This document shows positions 32,861 through 40,621 of a stretch of DNA of 64,000 nucleotides, in pieces. A model generated the notes under the pieces. It was not told the DNA's origin and ran no database searches. It was given only the letters and a program-made list of their open reading frames with translations. Location of the stretch: the NCBI RefSeq assembly GCF_014635665.1, contig NZ_BMDG01000004.1, forward strand, positions 62,001 through 126,000, written 5' to 3'. This DNA comes from Isoptericola cucumis. Its GTDB lineage: Bacteria > Actinomycetota > Actinomycetes > Actinomycetales > Cellulomonadaceae. How positions within the stretch are numbered: the first letter of the stretch is position 1; every line of letters begins with the position of its first letter. The translations under genes and the position numbers were made by a program.

Positions 32861-33934
32861 TCAGGCCACCGTCCCGTCCGTCGCCCCGGTCGTGGTCCGG
32901 GCCGTGTGGGCCAGGCCGTCGGCCGCCAGCGGGGCCACGAGGTCGCCGATGACCGCGAAGCCGTCCCCGACGGTGTCCCCGGCGCGGTAGCGGTAGTGGA
33001 TCCCCTCGAGGATCACCGCGAGCTTGTACGCCGCGAAGGCGCGGTACCAGCCCAGCTGCGGCAGCGACGTGCCGGACCGCGCCGCGTACGTGTCGACGAG
33101 CTCGTCGAACTCCGGATACCCGGCCCCCGCGGTGACGGCGCTGGTGGCGCCGTGCCCGTCGCTGACGGCGTTGATGTCCCAGTACAGGCCGAGCATCCCG
33201 AGGTCGACGAGCGGGTCGCCGAGGGTGGCCATCTCCCAGTCGAGGACGGCGGCGAGGCGCGGGGCGTGGGCCGGGCCGGCGACGATCGCGTTGTCGAGGC
33301 GGTAGTCCCCGTGCACGATGCCGGTACGCCCGTGGTCGGCCGGCAGCCGGGTGGCGAGCGCGTCCTGCAGGTCGTCGAGGACGGGCAGCTCGCGCGACCG
33401 GGAGGCGTCGTACTGGCGCCGCCACGTGGCCAGCTGACGCTCGAGGTAGCCGGCCGGGCGCCCGAAGTCCGCGAGCCCGACGGCCGCCGGGTCGACGGCG
33501 TGCAGGTCGGCGAGCGTCTCGGCCAGCGCCAGGCCGAGGCCGTGCAGCCCGTCGGGGGTGTACGCGGCGTTCTGCTCGGGGCGCGCGAGGACGGTGCCGT
33601 CGACGCGTTCCATCACGAAGAACACGGTGCCGGTGACCGCCTGGTCGGCCGTGTCGTCGACGACGTCGATCGTGCGCGGCACCGGGACGCGGCTGCCGGC
33701 GAGCGCCGAGATGACGCGGTGCTCCCGGCGCATGTCGTGCGCGCTGGACAGCACGTGCCCCAGCGGAGGGCGGCGCAGCACGAGGGGGAGGCGTGCGCCG
33801 TCGACCCGGTAGGTGAGGTTGCTCCGGCCGCCGGTGATCACCTCGGCGGTGAGCGGGCCGTCCGCGAGGTCCGGGTGGGCGTCGGCCAGCCATCGGGTGA
33901 GGCCGGCGTGGTCCAGGCCGGGCACTTCGGTCAT
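32861..33934 (-). CDS. ACAD10/11-type phosphotransferase (4-hydroxyacyl-CoA kinase candidate, LvaA-like)
   Basis: 357 residues of the APH/choline-kinase fold: ITGGRSNLTYRVDGARLPLVLRRPP (nucleotide loop and Lys/Arg), FVMERVDG (hinge), TGIVHGDYRLDNAIV (catalytic Asp and Asn) and VLDWEMATLGDPLVDLG (metal Asp). GLADFGRPAGYLERQLATWRRQYDAS is characteristic of the kinase domain fused to ACADs in mammalian ACAD10/11 and of bacterial LvaA. Predicted to phosphorylate the 4-hydroxyl of a 4-hydroxyacyl-CoA. First gene of the operon; ATG 33934 has GGAGGG upstream and operator B lies 43 bp further up. Not an antibiotic kinase on motif grounds. Confidence 0.88.
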   Translation of the reverse strand: MTEVPGLDHAGLTRWLADAHPDLADGPLTAEVITGGRSNLTYRVDGARLPLVLRRPPLGHVLSSAHDMRREHRVISALAGSRVPVPRTIDVVDDTADQAVTGTVFFVMERVDGTVLARPEQNAAYTPDGLHGLGLALAETLADLHAVDPAAVGLADFGRPAGYLERQLATWRRQYDASRSRELPVLDDLQDALATRLPADHGRTGIVHGDYRLDNAIVAGPAHAPRLAAVLDWEMATLGDPLVDLGMLGLYWDINAVSDGHGATSAVTAGAGYPEFDELVDTYAARSGTSLPQLGWYRAFAAYKLAVILEGIHYRYRAGDTVGDGFAVIGDLVAPLAADGLAHTARTTTGATDGTVA

Positions 33935-33973
33935 CGTCGACCCTCCTTCCGTCGTTCGTCGTCGGGACCTGGC

Positions 33974-33996
33974 GAGCATACCGCGCGGTCGGTATG
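33974..33996 (-). promoter_or_regulatory. Catabolic-regulon operator B with -10, kinase-dehydrogenase-ligase operon
   Basis: CATACCGCGCGGTCGGTATG (33977-33996) has perfect 7-bp arms CATACCG/CGGTATG. It is the exact reverse complement of operator C at 41472-41491. On the minus strand the palindrome runs into TATGCT (33974-33979), a probable -10, so a bound regulator would block initiation. Confidence 0.88.
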
Positions 33997-34033
33997 AAGG
34001 GCGACTACGTCGCCTCTTGGGTGCCGGTCTCGC

Positions 34034-34483
34034 TCAGTCCGTGAGCGCGGCGACGGCCGTGCGCAGCAGGTCCGGCACCGGGACCGGCCGCCGCGTCGCG
34101 GCGTCGACGAAGACGTGGGTGAAGCGGCCGACGGCGATCGGGCCGGCGGCGTCGTCGGCTCCGTCGGCCCCGTCGGCTCCGTCGGCCCCCTCAGTGGCCC
34201 CGGCCCGCAGGATGTGCAGGTCCCAGGTGAGGCTGGTGCGGCCGACCTTCTCCACGCCGATCGCGACCGCGAGCTCCTCGGGGTACGACGCCGACGCGCG
34301 GAACTCGCACGACGAGGCGACGCACAACCCGATGACGTCGCCCGCGGGGTCGAGGCCACCGCGCGCGATCATCCAGGCGTTGACCGCCGTGTCCATCGCC
34401 TCGTAGTAGACGGTGTTGTTGGCGTGGCCGTACTGGTCGTTGTCGTTCCAGCGCAGCGGGAACGGGTGGCGGGCGCGGGGCAT
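34034..34483 (-). CDS. Acyl-CoA thioesterase, 4-hydroxybenzoyl-CoA thioesterase (hotdog) family
   Basis: 149 residues. The N-terminal motif RWNDNDQYGHANNTVYYEAMDTA contains the catalytic Asp and the GHxNN element of YbgC/4HBT hotdog thioesterases. A Gly-Ala-Asp repeat insertion (GADGADGADGAD, about 98-110) lies in a surface loop. It could recycle CoA from dead-end thioesters of this pathway. Lies between the QsdR-family regulator and the kinase operon on the same strand. Confidence 0.87.
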   Translation of the reverse strand: MPRARHPFPLRWNDNDQYGHANNTVYYEAMDTAVNAWMIARGGLDPAGDVIGLCVASSCEFRASASYPEELAVAIGVEKVGRTSLTWDLHILRAGATEGADGADGADGADDAAGPIAVGRFTHVFVDAATRRPVPVPDLLRTAVAALTD

Positions 34484-34549
34484 CGGTCTCCTTCGACGCG
34501 GGGTGATGGCGGGGGCTGTGGCGGGGTGCCCGCCGGTGGCGGGCGGGCG

Positions 34550-35245
34550 TCAGGCGACGCGCAGCAGGTGCCGGAAGGCCGTGCGGGCGGCGGCCGGGCT
34601 CGGCTCGTCGCCGGCGATGAGGTCGGCGTACGTGAAGGACTCCGAGACCCGCACGAGCAGGTAGGCGAGCGTCGGCGGGTCGATCGCGCCGTCGAACGGC
34701 GTGTCGCCGAGGTGGGTGCGCACGAGGCGCTCTGCCGTGGCCGTGTAGCGGCGCTGGATCGGGCTCGCCTTGGTGGTCAGCAGGCGCAGCGCCCGGGCCG
34801 GCTCGCGCCGCAGGAAGTCGCGGAAGTAGTCGGCGGCGATGAGGTCCGTCGCGAAGTGCGTCAGCAGCGCGGCCACGCGCTCCGCACCGTCCAGGTCGGC
34901 CGTCGCCCGGTCGGCCTGGCCCAGGGTCGGCACGGCGAGGGACCACAGCACCTCGGTGAGCAGGGCGTCGCGATTGCCGACCCACCGGAACACCGAGGTG
35001 CGGTCGACGCCGAGCGTCGTCGCCATCCCGCCCATGTCGATCCGGCCGCCGGCGACGAAGATCTCGCGCGCCAGGTCGAACGCCCGCCGTGCGTCGGGGT
35101 GCGCCTCGTCGGCCAGCCGTGCGGAGAGCCGGGTGGGCGCGGCGAGCAGCCCGACCGTGCTGATCGAGGGGCTGATCGAAGGGCTGGTCGAGGAGCCGGT
35201 CGAGGTGGCGGGCGGCGGGCTGCTCGGAGAATCCGGCGACGGCAT
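34550..35245 (-). CDS. QsdR-family (TetR-type) transcriptional regulator
   Basis: 231 residues. A Ser/Pro-rich about 30-residue N-terminus precedes a TetR-like DNA-binding domain (AFDLAREIFVAGGRIDMGGMATTLGVDRTSVFRWVGNRDALLTEVLWSL). The QsdR-type C-terminal domain follows (FLRREPARALRLLTTKAS; TLAYLLVRVSESFTYADLIAGDEPS). QsdR in Rhodococcus represses a gamma-lactone (AHL lactonase) catabolic operon, so its presence beside a putative 4-hydroxyacid pathway is suggestive. Probable leaderless start: TAGGCT lies 6 nt before ATG 35245. Divergent from an acyl-CoA dehydrogenase gene, with an inverted repeat in between. Confidence 0.87.
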   Translation of the reverse strand: MPSPDSPSSPPPATSTGSSTSPSISPSISTVGLLAAPTRLSARLADEAHPDARRAFDLAREIFVAGGRIDMGGMATTLGVDRTSVFRWVGNRDALLTEVLWSLAVPTLGQADRATADLDGAERVAALLTHFATDLIAADYFRDFLRREPARALRLLTTKASPIQRRYTATAERLVRTHLGDTPFDGAIDPPTLAYLLVRVSESFTYADLIAGDEPSPAAARTAFRHLLRVA

Positions 35246-35276
35246 GCCCGCAGCCTAGCGCCGGGACGACCGAAGG

Positions 35277-35302
35277 GTGCAACATAATCAAAGATGATGC
35301 AC
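35277..35302. promoter_or_regulatory. Inverted repeat between QsdR-family gene and acyl-CoA dehydrogenase
   Basis: GTGCAACAT-N8-ATGATGCAC: 8 of 9 arm positions are complementary. It overlaps CATAAT (35283-35288), a good -10 for the rightward operon. AT-rich compared with its surroundings. Candidate operator of the divergent QsdR-family regulator (inference). Confidence 0.6.
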
Positions 35303-35368
35303 ACTGACCGGCAGCCAGCGCACCGCAGCGCACGAGCGGCGCGCGATCGACGACGATCGGAGCACAGC

Positions 35369-36637
35369 ATGACCGCGACACCCGCCACCACGACCCCGAC
35401 CCCGGCCACAGCCACGACCACGGCCACAGCCACGGACGCAGCGCCGGGCGCCGGCGCCCCGGCGGCGTCCGTCCTGGACGCCGACTTCTACGGCTTCCAG
35501 AACCTGCTGTCGGCCCGCGAGCAGGAGACCGTCCTCGCCGTGCGCGAGTTCATGGAGCGCGAGGTGCGGCCCATCGCGGACGACTACTGGGAGCGGTCGG
35601 ACTGCCCGGTGCACCTGTTCAAGCCGTTCGCCGCGCTCGGCACGGTGGGGGCGGCGTGGTCCGAGACCGCCGGGTTCGCGAGCTCCGCGGTGTTCCGCGG
35701 CTGGATCGGCATGGAGCTGGCCCGGGTGGACTCCTCGTTCTGCACGTTCATCGGCGTCTCCAGCGGCCTGGCGATGAGCTCCATCGGCCTGGGCGGCTCG
35801 GCCGCCCAGCGCGAGCAGTGGCTGCCGCCCATGGCGCGCGGCGACGTCATCGGCGCGTTCGGCCTCACCGAGCCGCTGTCCGGCTCCGACACGGCCAAGG
35901 GGCTGCGGACCACCGCCACGCGCCACGGCGACACGTGGGTGCTGCACGGCGCCAAGCGCTGGATCGGCAACGCGACCTTCGCCGACGTCGTCGTCGTCTG
36001 GGCCAAGGACACCGCCGACGACCAGGTGAAGGGGTTCCTGGTGCGTCGGGGCACGCCCGGGTTCACCGCCACCAAGATCGAGCGCAAGCAGTCCCTGCGC
36101 ATCGTGCAGAACGCGGACATCGTGCTCGACGGCGTCGAGGTCGCCGAGAGCGACCGGCTGCAGGGGATCGACTCGTTCCGCGACCTGGCGAACGTGCTGC
36201 GCGTGACCCGCGACGGCGTCGCCTGGCAGTCCCTGGGCACGATGATCGGCGCCTACGAGGCCGCCGTGGCGTACACGGCGCAGCGCGAGCAGTTCGGCCA
36301 CCCGATCGCCAGCTACCAGCTGGTCCAGGACAAGCTCGCCACGTGCCTGGGCAACATCACCGCGAGCCTCGCCGTCTGCGTGCGGGTGTCCCAGCTGCAG
36401 GACGACGGCACGCAGCGTGACGCGCACGCGGCGATGGCGAAGTCTTTCGTCACCACCCGGATGCGCGAGACCGTCGCGCTGTGCCGCGAGGCGTGCGGCG
36501 GCAACGGCATCACCCTCGATGCCGGCGTCGCGCGGTTCTTCGCGGACGCGGAGGCCGTGTACACGTTCGAGGGCACCCGCGACATGAACAACCTCATCGT
36601 CGGCCGCGAGATCACCGGCCACGCGGCGTTCGCCTGA
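35369..36637 (+). CDS. Acyl-CoA dehydrogenase, glutaryl-CoA-dehydrogenase/ACX4-like
   Basis: 422 residues. The first about 30 are an Ala/Thr/Pro run. The ACAD body follows with FGLTEPLSGSDTAKGLRTTA, GAKRWIGNATFADVVVVWAKD, a region with EACGGNGITLD, and the catalytic Glu intact in YTFEGTRDMNNLIVGREITG, the ending seen in glutaryl-CoA dehydrogenases and plant ACX4. FAD-dependent oxidation of an acyl-CoA, either alpha,beta-desaturation or with decarboxylation. ATG 35369 has CGGAG upstream; ATG 35294, 5 nt after CATAAT, is an alternative leaderless start that adds 25 basic residues. A thiolase gene follows. Confidence 0.88.
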   Translation: MTATPATTTPTPATATTTATATDAAPGAGAPAASVLDADFYGFQNLLSAREQETVLAVREFMEREVRPIADDYWERSDCPVHLFKPFAALGTVGAAWSETAGFASSAVFRGWIGMELARVDSSFCTFIGVSSGLAMSSIGLGGSAAQREQWLPPMARGDVIGAFGLTEPLSGSDTAKGLRTTATRHGDTWVLHGAKRWIGNATFADVVVVWAKDTADDQVKGFLVRRGTPGFTATKIERKQSLRIVQNADIVLDGVEVAESDRLQGIDSFRDLANVLRVTRDGVAWQSLGTMIGAYEAAVAYTAQREQFGHPIASYQLVQDKLATCLGNITASLAVCVRVSQLQDDGTQRDAHAAMAKSFVTTRMRETVALCREACGGNGITLDAGVARFFADAEAVYTFEGTRDMNNLIVGREITGHAAFA

Positions 36638-36690
36638 GCCCGCGGCCACCTCGCACCACCCCGACCTCGCACCGACCCGAAGGAGACACC

Positions 36691-37926
36691 ATGACCGAGG
36701 CCTACATCGTCGCCACCGCGCGATCGCCGATCGGCCGCGCGTACAAGGGGGCGCTGGCCACCGCGCGGGCCGACGACCTCGCCGTCCAGATGGTGCAGGC
36801 CGCCGTCGGCCGGGTACCCGGGCTCGACCCGGCCCGCATCGACGACCTGATGCTGGGCTGCGGCCTGCCAGGCGGCCGCCAGGGCATGAACATGGCCCGG
36901 ATCGTGGCCGTGCTGGCCGGCTGGGACACCGTCCCGGGCACCACCGTCACCCGCTACTGCTCGTCCAGCCTGCAGACCACGCGCATGGCGTTCCACGCCA
37001 TCAAGGCGGGGGAGGGGGACGTGTTCGTCTCGGCGGGCGCGGAGTCCGTGAGCGGCATGGCCGTCGGGTCGAGCGACGACATCCCCGGCGCGACCCTCAC
37101 CAACCCACGGTTCGCCGGCGCGGCGGAGCGCACCGCCGAGCGCGCCGAGGGCGGCGCGCCGGCGTGGCGGGACCCGCGCGCCGACGGCCTGCTGCCCGAC
37201 CCGTACATCGCGATGGGCCAGACGGCCGAGAACGTCGCCGCCCTGCACGGGGTCTCGCGCGCCGAGCAGGACGAGTTCGCCGCCCGCAGCCAGCAGCGCG
37301 CCGCCAAGGCGATCGCCGACGGCTTCTGGGAGCGCGACATCACCCCCGTGCGGCTCGACGACGGCACGGTCGTGCGCGCCGACGACGGCCCGCGGCCCGG
37401 CACCACCGTGGAGAAGCTGGCCACCCTCGAGCCGGTGTTCCGGCCGGACGGCACGGTCACCGCGGGCAACGCCTGCCCGCTCAACGACGGCGCCGCCGCC
37501 GTCGTCGTGGTCTCCGACCGGGTCGTGGACGAGCTGGGCCTGACCCCGCTCGCCCGCATCGTGTCCACCGGGGTGACCGGCCTGTCGCCGGAGGTCATGG
37601 GCCTCGGCCCGGTCGAGGCCAGCCGGCAGGCGCTCGCCCGCGCCGGGCTGGGTGTCGAGGACATGGGGCTCGTCGAGATCAACGAGGCGTTCGCCGCGCA
37701 GGTGATCCCCTCGGCCCGCGAGCTCGGCGTCGACCCCGAGCGGCTCAACACCCGCGGCGGCGCCATCGCCGTCGGGCACCCGTTCGGCATGACCGGCGCC
37801 CGCATCACCTCCACCCTGATCAACGGGCTCGAGGCCACCGACAGCCGCTACGGCCTGGCGACCATGTGCGTCGGCGGCGGGCAGGGGATGGCGATGGTGC
37901 TGGAGCGGCCTGCCTCGCGGTACTGA
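36691..37926 (+). CDS. Acetyl-CoA C-acyltransferase (thiolase)
   Basis: 411 residues, the normal thiolase length. The nucleophilic Cys is in RYCSSSLQT (about residue 90), with INEAFAAQ, GGAIAVGHPFGMTGAR (catalytic His) and CVGGGQGMAM (second Cys). It would split a 3-oxoacyl-CoA into acetyl-CoA and a shortened acyl-CoA, the last step of the pathway encoded around it. AAGGAG precedes ATG 36691; 53 bp separate it from the dehydrogenase, so an operon is likely. Confidence 0.93.
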   Translation: MTEAYIVATARSPIGRAYKGALATARADDLAVQMVQAAVGRVPGLDPARIDDLMLGCGLPGGRQGMNMARIVAVLAGWDTVPGTTVTRYCSSSLQTTRMAFHAIKAGEGDVFVSAGAESVSGMAVGSSDDIPGATLTNPRFAGAAERTAERAEGGAPAWRDPRADGLLPDPYIAMGQTAENVAALHGVSRAEQDEFAARSQQRAAKAIADGFWERDITPVRLDDGTVVRADDGPRPGTTVEKLATLEPVFRPDGTVTAGNACPLNDGAAAVVVVSDRVVDELGLTPLARIVSTGVTGLSPEVMGLGPVEASRQALARAGLGVEDMGLVEINEAFAAQVIPSARELGVDPERLNTRGGAIAVGHPFGMTGARITSTLINGLEATDSRYGLATMCVGGGQGMAMVLERPASRY

Positions 37927-37954
37927 CCCCGGGACCGCACGCCGGGTGCGCCGA

Positions 37955-38797
37955 TCACCCCACGAGCGTCTGCGTGCCCAGCACGACGGCGAGCGCGAGG
38001 CGGTCGGCGTCCTCGGAGCCCGGTTCGGCGCTGTAGACCATGATCCGCAGGTCGTCGCCGGCGACGACGAGCGTGTCGCAGTCGACGGCGATCCGGCCGA
38101 CCGTCGGGTGGTCGACGACCTTGTGCCGTGACGGGTCCGCGCGACCGGGGACCCCGGCCGCCTCCCACAGGTCGGCGAACCGCGGGCTCCGGGTGGCCAG
38201 CTCGTCGACGAGACGTCGCACCCTCGGGTCCGCGGGGTAGCGCGCCGCCGTCATGCGCAGGTCGCCGACGAGCCCGGCGACCAGGTCGGCGTGCTCCTCG
38301 GCGGTCTGGACGACCCGGGAGCCGGCGTCGACGACGTGGCGCCAGATCGCGTTGCGCTCGATGCCGCGCCAGCTGGTCGTCGTGCCCAGGAGCGCGTCGT
38401 ACGGCGGGTTGGCCCGCACGAGGTTCCACATCGCGTCGTAGACGGCGACCGGGTTGCCGTCCAACCGGTCGAGGAGCCGCTGCACGCTCGGCGGGATCCG
38501 TGCCGGGACCGCCCCGGCGCCGGGCAGGGCGAGGTTCGCGAGCCGGAACAGGAGCTCCCGCTCGCGGTCCGAGAGCCGCAGCGCCCGGGCGAGCGCCTCG
38601 GTGACCTGGGCCGACGGTGCCGTCGCGCGACCCTGCTCGAGGCGGGTGAGGTAGTCCATGGAGATGCCCGCGAGGTCCGCGAGCTCCTCCCGGCGCAGCC
38701 CCTTCGCCCGGCGTCGCGTGCCGACTCTGGCACCGACGGCCTCGGGGGCGACGCGGTCGCGCCACCGTCGCACCGCCTGACCGAGCTCGTTGGACAC
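37955..38797 (-). CDS. XRE-family regulator with MmyB-like ligand domain
   Basis: 280 residues. The N-terminal XRE helix-turn-helix (about 20-85: VGTRRRAKGLRREELADLAGISMDYLTRLEQGRATAPSAQVTEALARALRL) is followed by an MmyB-type PAS-like domain (ANPPYDALLG; WRHVVDAG; DLVAGLVGDLRMTAARYPADPRVRRLV; VVDHPTVGRIAVDCDTLVVAGDDLRIMVYSAEPGSEDADRLALL-type ending). This family commonly represses a divergent SDR gene, as arranged here. GTG 38797 and GTG 38800 are both possible starts. Confidence 0.9.
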   Translation of the reverse strand: MSNELGQAVRRWRDRVAPEAVGARVGTRRRAKGLRREELADLAGISMDYLTRLEQGRATAPSAQVTEALARALRLSDRERELLFRLANLALPGAGAVPARIPPSVQRLLDRLDGNPVAVYDAMWNLVRANPPYDALLGTTTSWRGIERNAIWRHVVDAGSRVVQTAEEHADLVAGLVGDLRMTAARYPADPRVRRLVDELATRSPRFADLWEAAGVPGRADPSRHKVVDHPTVGRIAVDCDTLVVAGDDLRIMVYSAEPGSEDADRLALAVVLGTQTLVG

Positions 38798-38866
38798 CAC
38801 CCTCCGAGTGTGCGACGCGGACGACGTCCTGTCCTGGCCCTGGGAGTCCTACGACAACGGGACGAC

Positions 38867-38895
38867 TGTCAGCGACACCGCCGCGGGGCGACGCT
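38867..38895 (+). promoter_or_regulatory. Promoter of the divergent SDR gene
   Basis: TGTCAG (38867-38872) and GACGCT (38890-38895) are 17 bp apart; ATG 38902 is 6 nt after the -10, fitting the leaderless pattern. The XRE regulator is expected to act here, but no clear palindrome was found. Confidence 0.5.
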
Positions 38896-38901
38896 CGAGA
38901 C

Positions 38902-39609
38902 ATGACGACCACACTCATCACAGGAGCGACCAGGGGACTCGGCCAGGAGACGGCCCGCCGGCTGAGCGATGCCGGGCACGCGGTCTGGGTCGCGGCGCGC
39001 GACGAGGCCCGCGGGCGCGCCGTCGCGCAGGAGATCGGGGTGCGCTTCGTGCACCTCGACGTGCTCGACGACGCGTCGGTCGAGGCGGCCGCCGCCCGCG
39101 TCGAGGCCGAGGGCGGGCTGGACATCCTCGTCAACAACGCGGGGATCGAGCCGCGGATGGCGGAGAACGTGATCCCGGCGGCGTCGGACGAGATGGCCCA
39201 GGATGTCCGCCGGACGTTCGAGACCAACGTGCTCGGCACGGTCCGCGTCACGCACGCCTTCTGGCCGTTGCTGCAGCGCTCGTCCGCCCCGGTGATCGTC
39301 AACCTGTCCAGCGGGCTCGCGTCGCTGACCCTCCTGAGCGACCCGGACGGCCCGACCCACTTCTACGCGGGCCTGAGCTATCCGGCCTCCAAGGCCGCGG
39401 TGAACGCGCTCACGATCCAGTACGCGAAAGCCTTCCCGGCGGCACGGATCAACGCCGTCGAGCCCGGGTTCACGAGCACCGCCCTCAACGGCTTCACCGG
39501 CACGCAGACCGTCGCCGAGGGCGCCGCGACCGTCGTCCGGATGGCTCAGGTCGGCCCCGACGGGCCGACGGGCACCTTCGTCTCCCCACGCGGTGAGCTG
39601 CCGTGGTGA
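38902..39609 (+). CDS. SDR family NAD(P)-dependent oxidoreductase
   Basis: 235 residues. TGATRGLGQETAR cofactor loop, AARDEARGR after beta-2 (basic, NADP-type), NNAG, catalytic Ser in LSSGLAS and Tyr/Lys in YPASK. It resembles the SDR proteins regularly found opposite MmyB-type XRE regulators. Substrate unknown; it may not belong to the neighbouring acyl-CoA pathway. Confidence 0.87.
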   Translation: MTTTLITGATRGLGQETARRLSDAGHAVWVAARDEARGRAVAQEIGVRFVHLDVLDDASVEAAAARVEAEGGLDILVNNAGIEPRMAENVIPAASDEMAQDVRRTFETNVLGTVRVTHAFWPLLQRSSAPVIVNLSSGLASLTLLSDPDGPTHFYAGLSYPASKAAVNALTIQYAKAFPAARINAVEPGFTSTALNGFTGTQTVAEGAATVVRMAQVGPDGPTGTFVSPRGELPW

Positions 39610-39619
39610 CGAGGGACGC

Positions 39620-40102
39620 TCAGACCCACTCGCCGTCGCGCATCAGGACGCGTCCGGCGATCTCGTCCACCTCTCGCCACGCCTGGACGCGCTGCGGCCG
39701 CAGCACCAGGTAGACGTCGTCGGCGCCGCCCGGGCGCGGGTCCCAGTCCGCCTGGGCGGCGTAGCCCTCGGCAAGGTCCGCCGGCGCCTCGGCGACCCGG
39801 GCCGAGCGCTCGAGGACGGCGTCGATCATCACGACGTCGCGCGTCGCGCCGAGCGAGAGCCGCGCGGTGCCGGTGGCGAGCAGGTTGCGGCCGGTGCGCG
39901 ACGTCGCGTCGAGCGCGAGGACGAGCCGGTCGTCGATCCAGGCCAGCGACAGCGGGACCAGGTACGGCACGGGCGTGCCGTCGGGCGCGTTCGACGCCGT
40001 GGCGACCCAGACGTCGCGGACGGGGCTGTCCAGCATCGCCAGCGTGTCGGCCAGGCGCTGCTCACGCGTGCGGGGACCGGGGGCGACCTGCGGGTTCGTC
40101 AT
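39620..40102 (-). CDS. Pyridoxamine 5'-phosphate oxidase-like FMN/F420-binding protein
   Basis: 160 residues, split-barrel PPOX fold: VWVATASNAPDGTPVPYLVPLSLAWIDDRLVLALDATSRTGRNLLATGTARLSLG covers the flavin-binding strands and the conserved Arg/Lys-Asn-Leu element. F420-linked members of this group reduce or sense small molecules; the cofactor cannot be decided here. Start ATG 40102 lies 6 nt after CAGGAT (minus strand), at the base of the terminator of the upstream operon. Confidence 0.8.
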   Translation of the reverse strand: MTNPQVAPGPRTREQRLADTLAMLDSPVRDVWVATASNAPDGTPVPYLVPLSLAWIDDRLVLALDATSRTGRNLLATGTARLSLGATRDVVMIDAVLERSARVAEAPADLAEGYAAQADWDPRPGGADDVYLVLRPQRVQAWREVDEIAGRVLMRDGEWV

Positions 40103-40110
40103 GGCGCCAT

Positions 40111-40139
40111 CCTGCCCGACCCGGTGCGGGTCGGGCAGG
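40111..40139. terminator. Terminator after the fabG-maoC pair
   Basis: CCTGCCCGACCCG (40111-40123) and CGGGTCGGGCAGG (40127-40139) form a 13-bp perfect stem with a GTG loop, 24 bp past the MaoC stop on the minus strand. Confidence 0.8.
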
Positions 40140-40162
40140 GGCTGGGCAGAGAGCTGGGTGGT

Positions 40163-40621
40163 TCAGGCCTGCGGGACGTAGAGCGCCAGGGTCTGCGCGA
40201 CGAGGGCCGGCCTGTCGGTCCCCTCGATCTCCACGGTGACCGTGGAGGCCAGGCGCACGCCCTGGGGGACGTCCTCGGCGCCGGTGACCTCGGTGGTGGC
40301 GCGGACGCGGGACCCCGCCGGCACGGGCGTCAGGAAGCGCACCTTGTCCAGGCCGTAGTTCATCGCCATGGCGACGCCGCCCACCTCGACCAGCGACGAG
40401 GCGAGGTGCGGCAGCAGCGACAGGGTGAGGAACCCGTGCGCGATCGTCGTGCCGAAGGGCCCCGACGCGGCGCGCTGCGGGTCGACGTGGATCCACTGGT
40501 GGTCCGCGGTGGCGTCGGCGAACGCGTCGATGCGCGCCTGGTCGACCGTGAACCACTCGCCCGTGGCACGCTGCCCCACGGCGTCGGCCAGCGCGGCAGG
40601 CGAGGCCACGCGGATGCTCAT
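40163..40621 (-). CDS. MaoC-family (R)-specific enoyl-CoA hydratase
   Basis: 152 residues, one hotdog domain with the hydratase-2 motif DHQWIHVDPQRAASGPFGTTIAHGFLTLSLLP (catalytic Asp and His). It would add water to a trans-2-enoyl-CoA, giving a 3-hydroxyacyl-CoA for the dehydrogenase encoded just upstream (ATGA overlap). The pair sits behind operator C. Confidence 0.9.
   Translation of the reverse strand: MSIRVASPAALADAVGQRATGEWFTVDQARIDAFADATADHQWIHVDPQRAASGPFGTTIAHGFLTLSLLPHLASSLVEVGGVAMAMNYGLDKVRFLTPVPAGSRVRATTEVTGAEDVPQGVRLASTVTVEIEGTDRPALVAQTLALYVPQA

Noticed and set aside
32861-33934. Aminoglycoside resistance kinase
   Set aside because: The fold is shared, but the sequence has ACAD10/11-specific stretches (for example the GLADFGRPAGYLERQ region) and is coupled to an ACAD11-like enzyme, so an acyl-CoA role is more likely.
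39610-39619. Separate terminator between the SDR and PPOX genes
   Set aside because: The gap is only 10 bp and holds no stem-loop.
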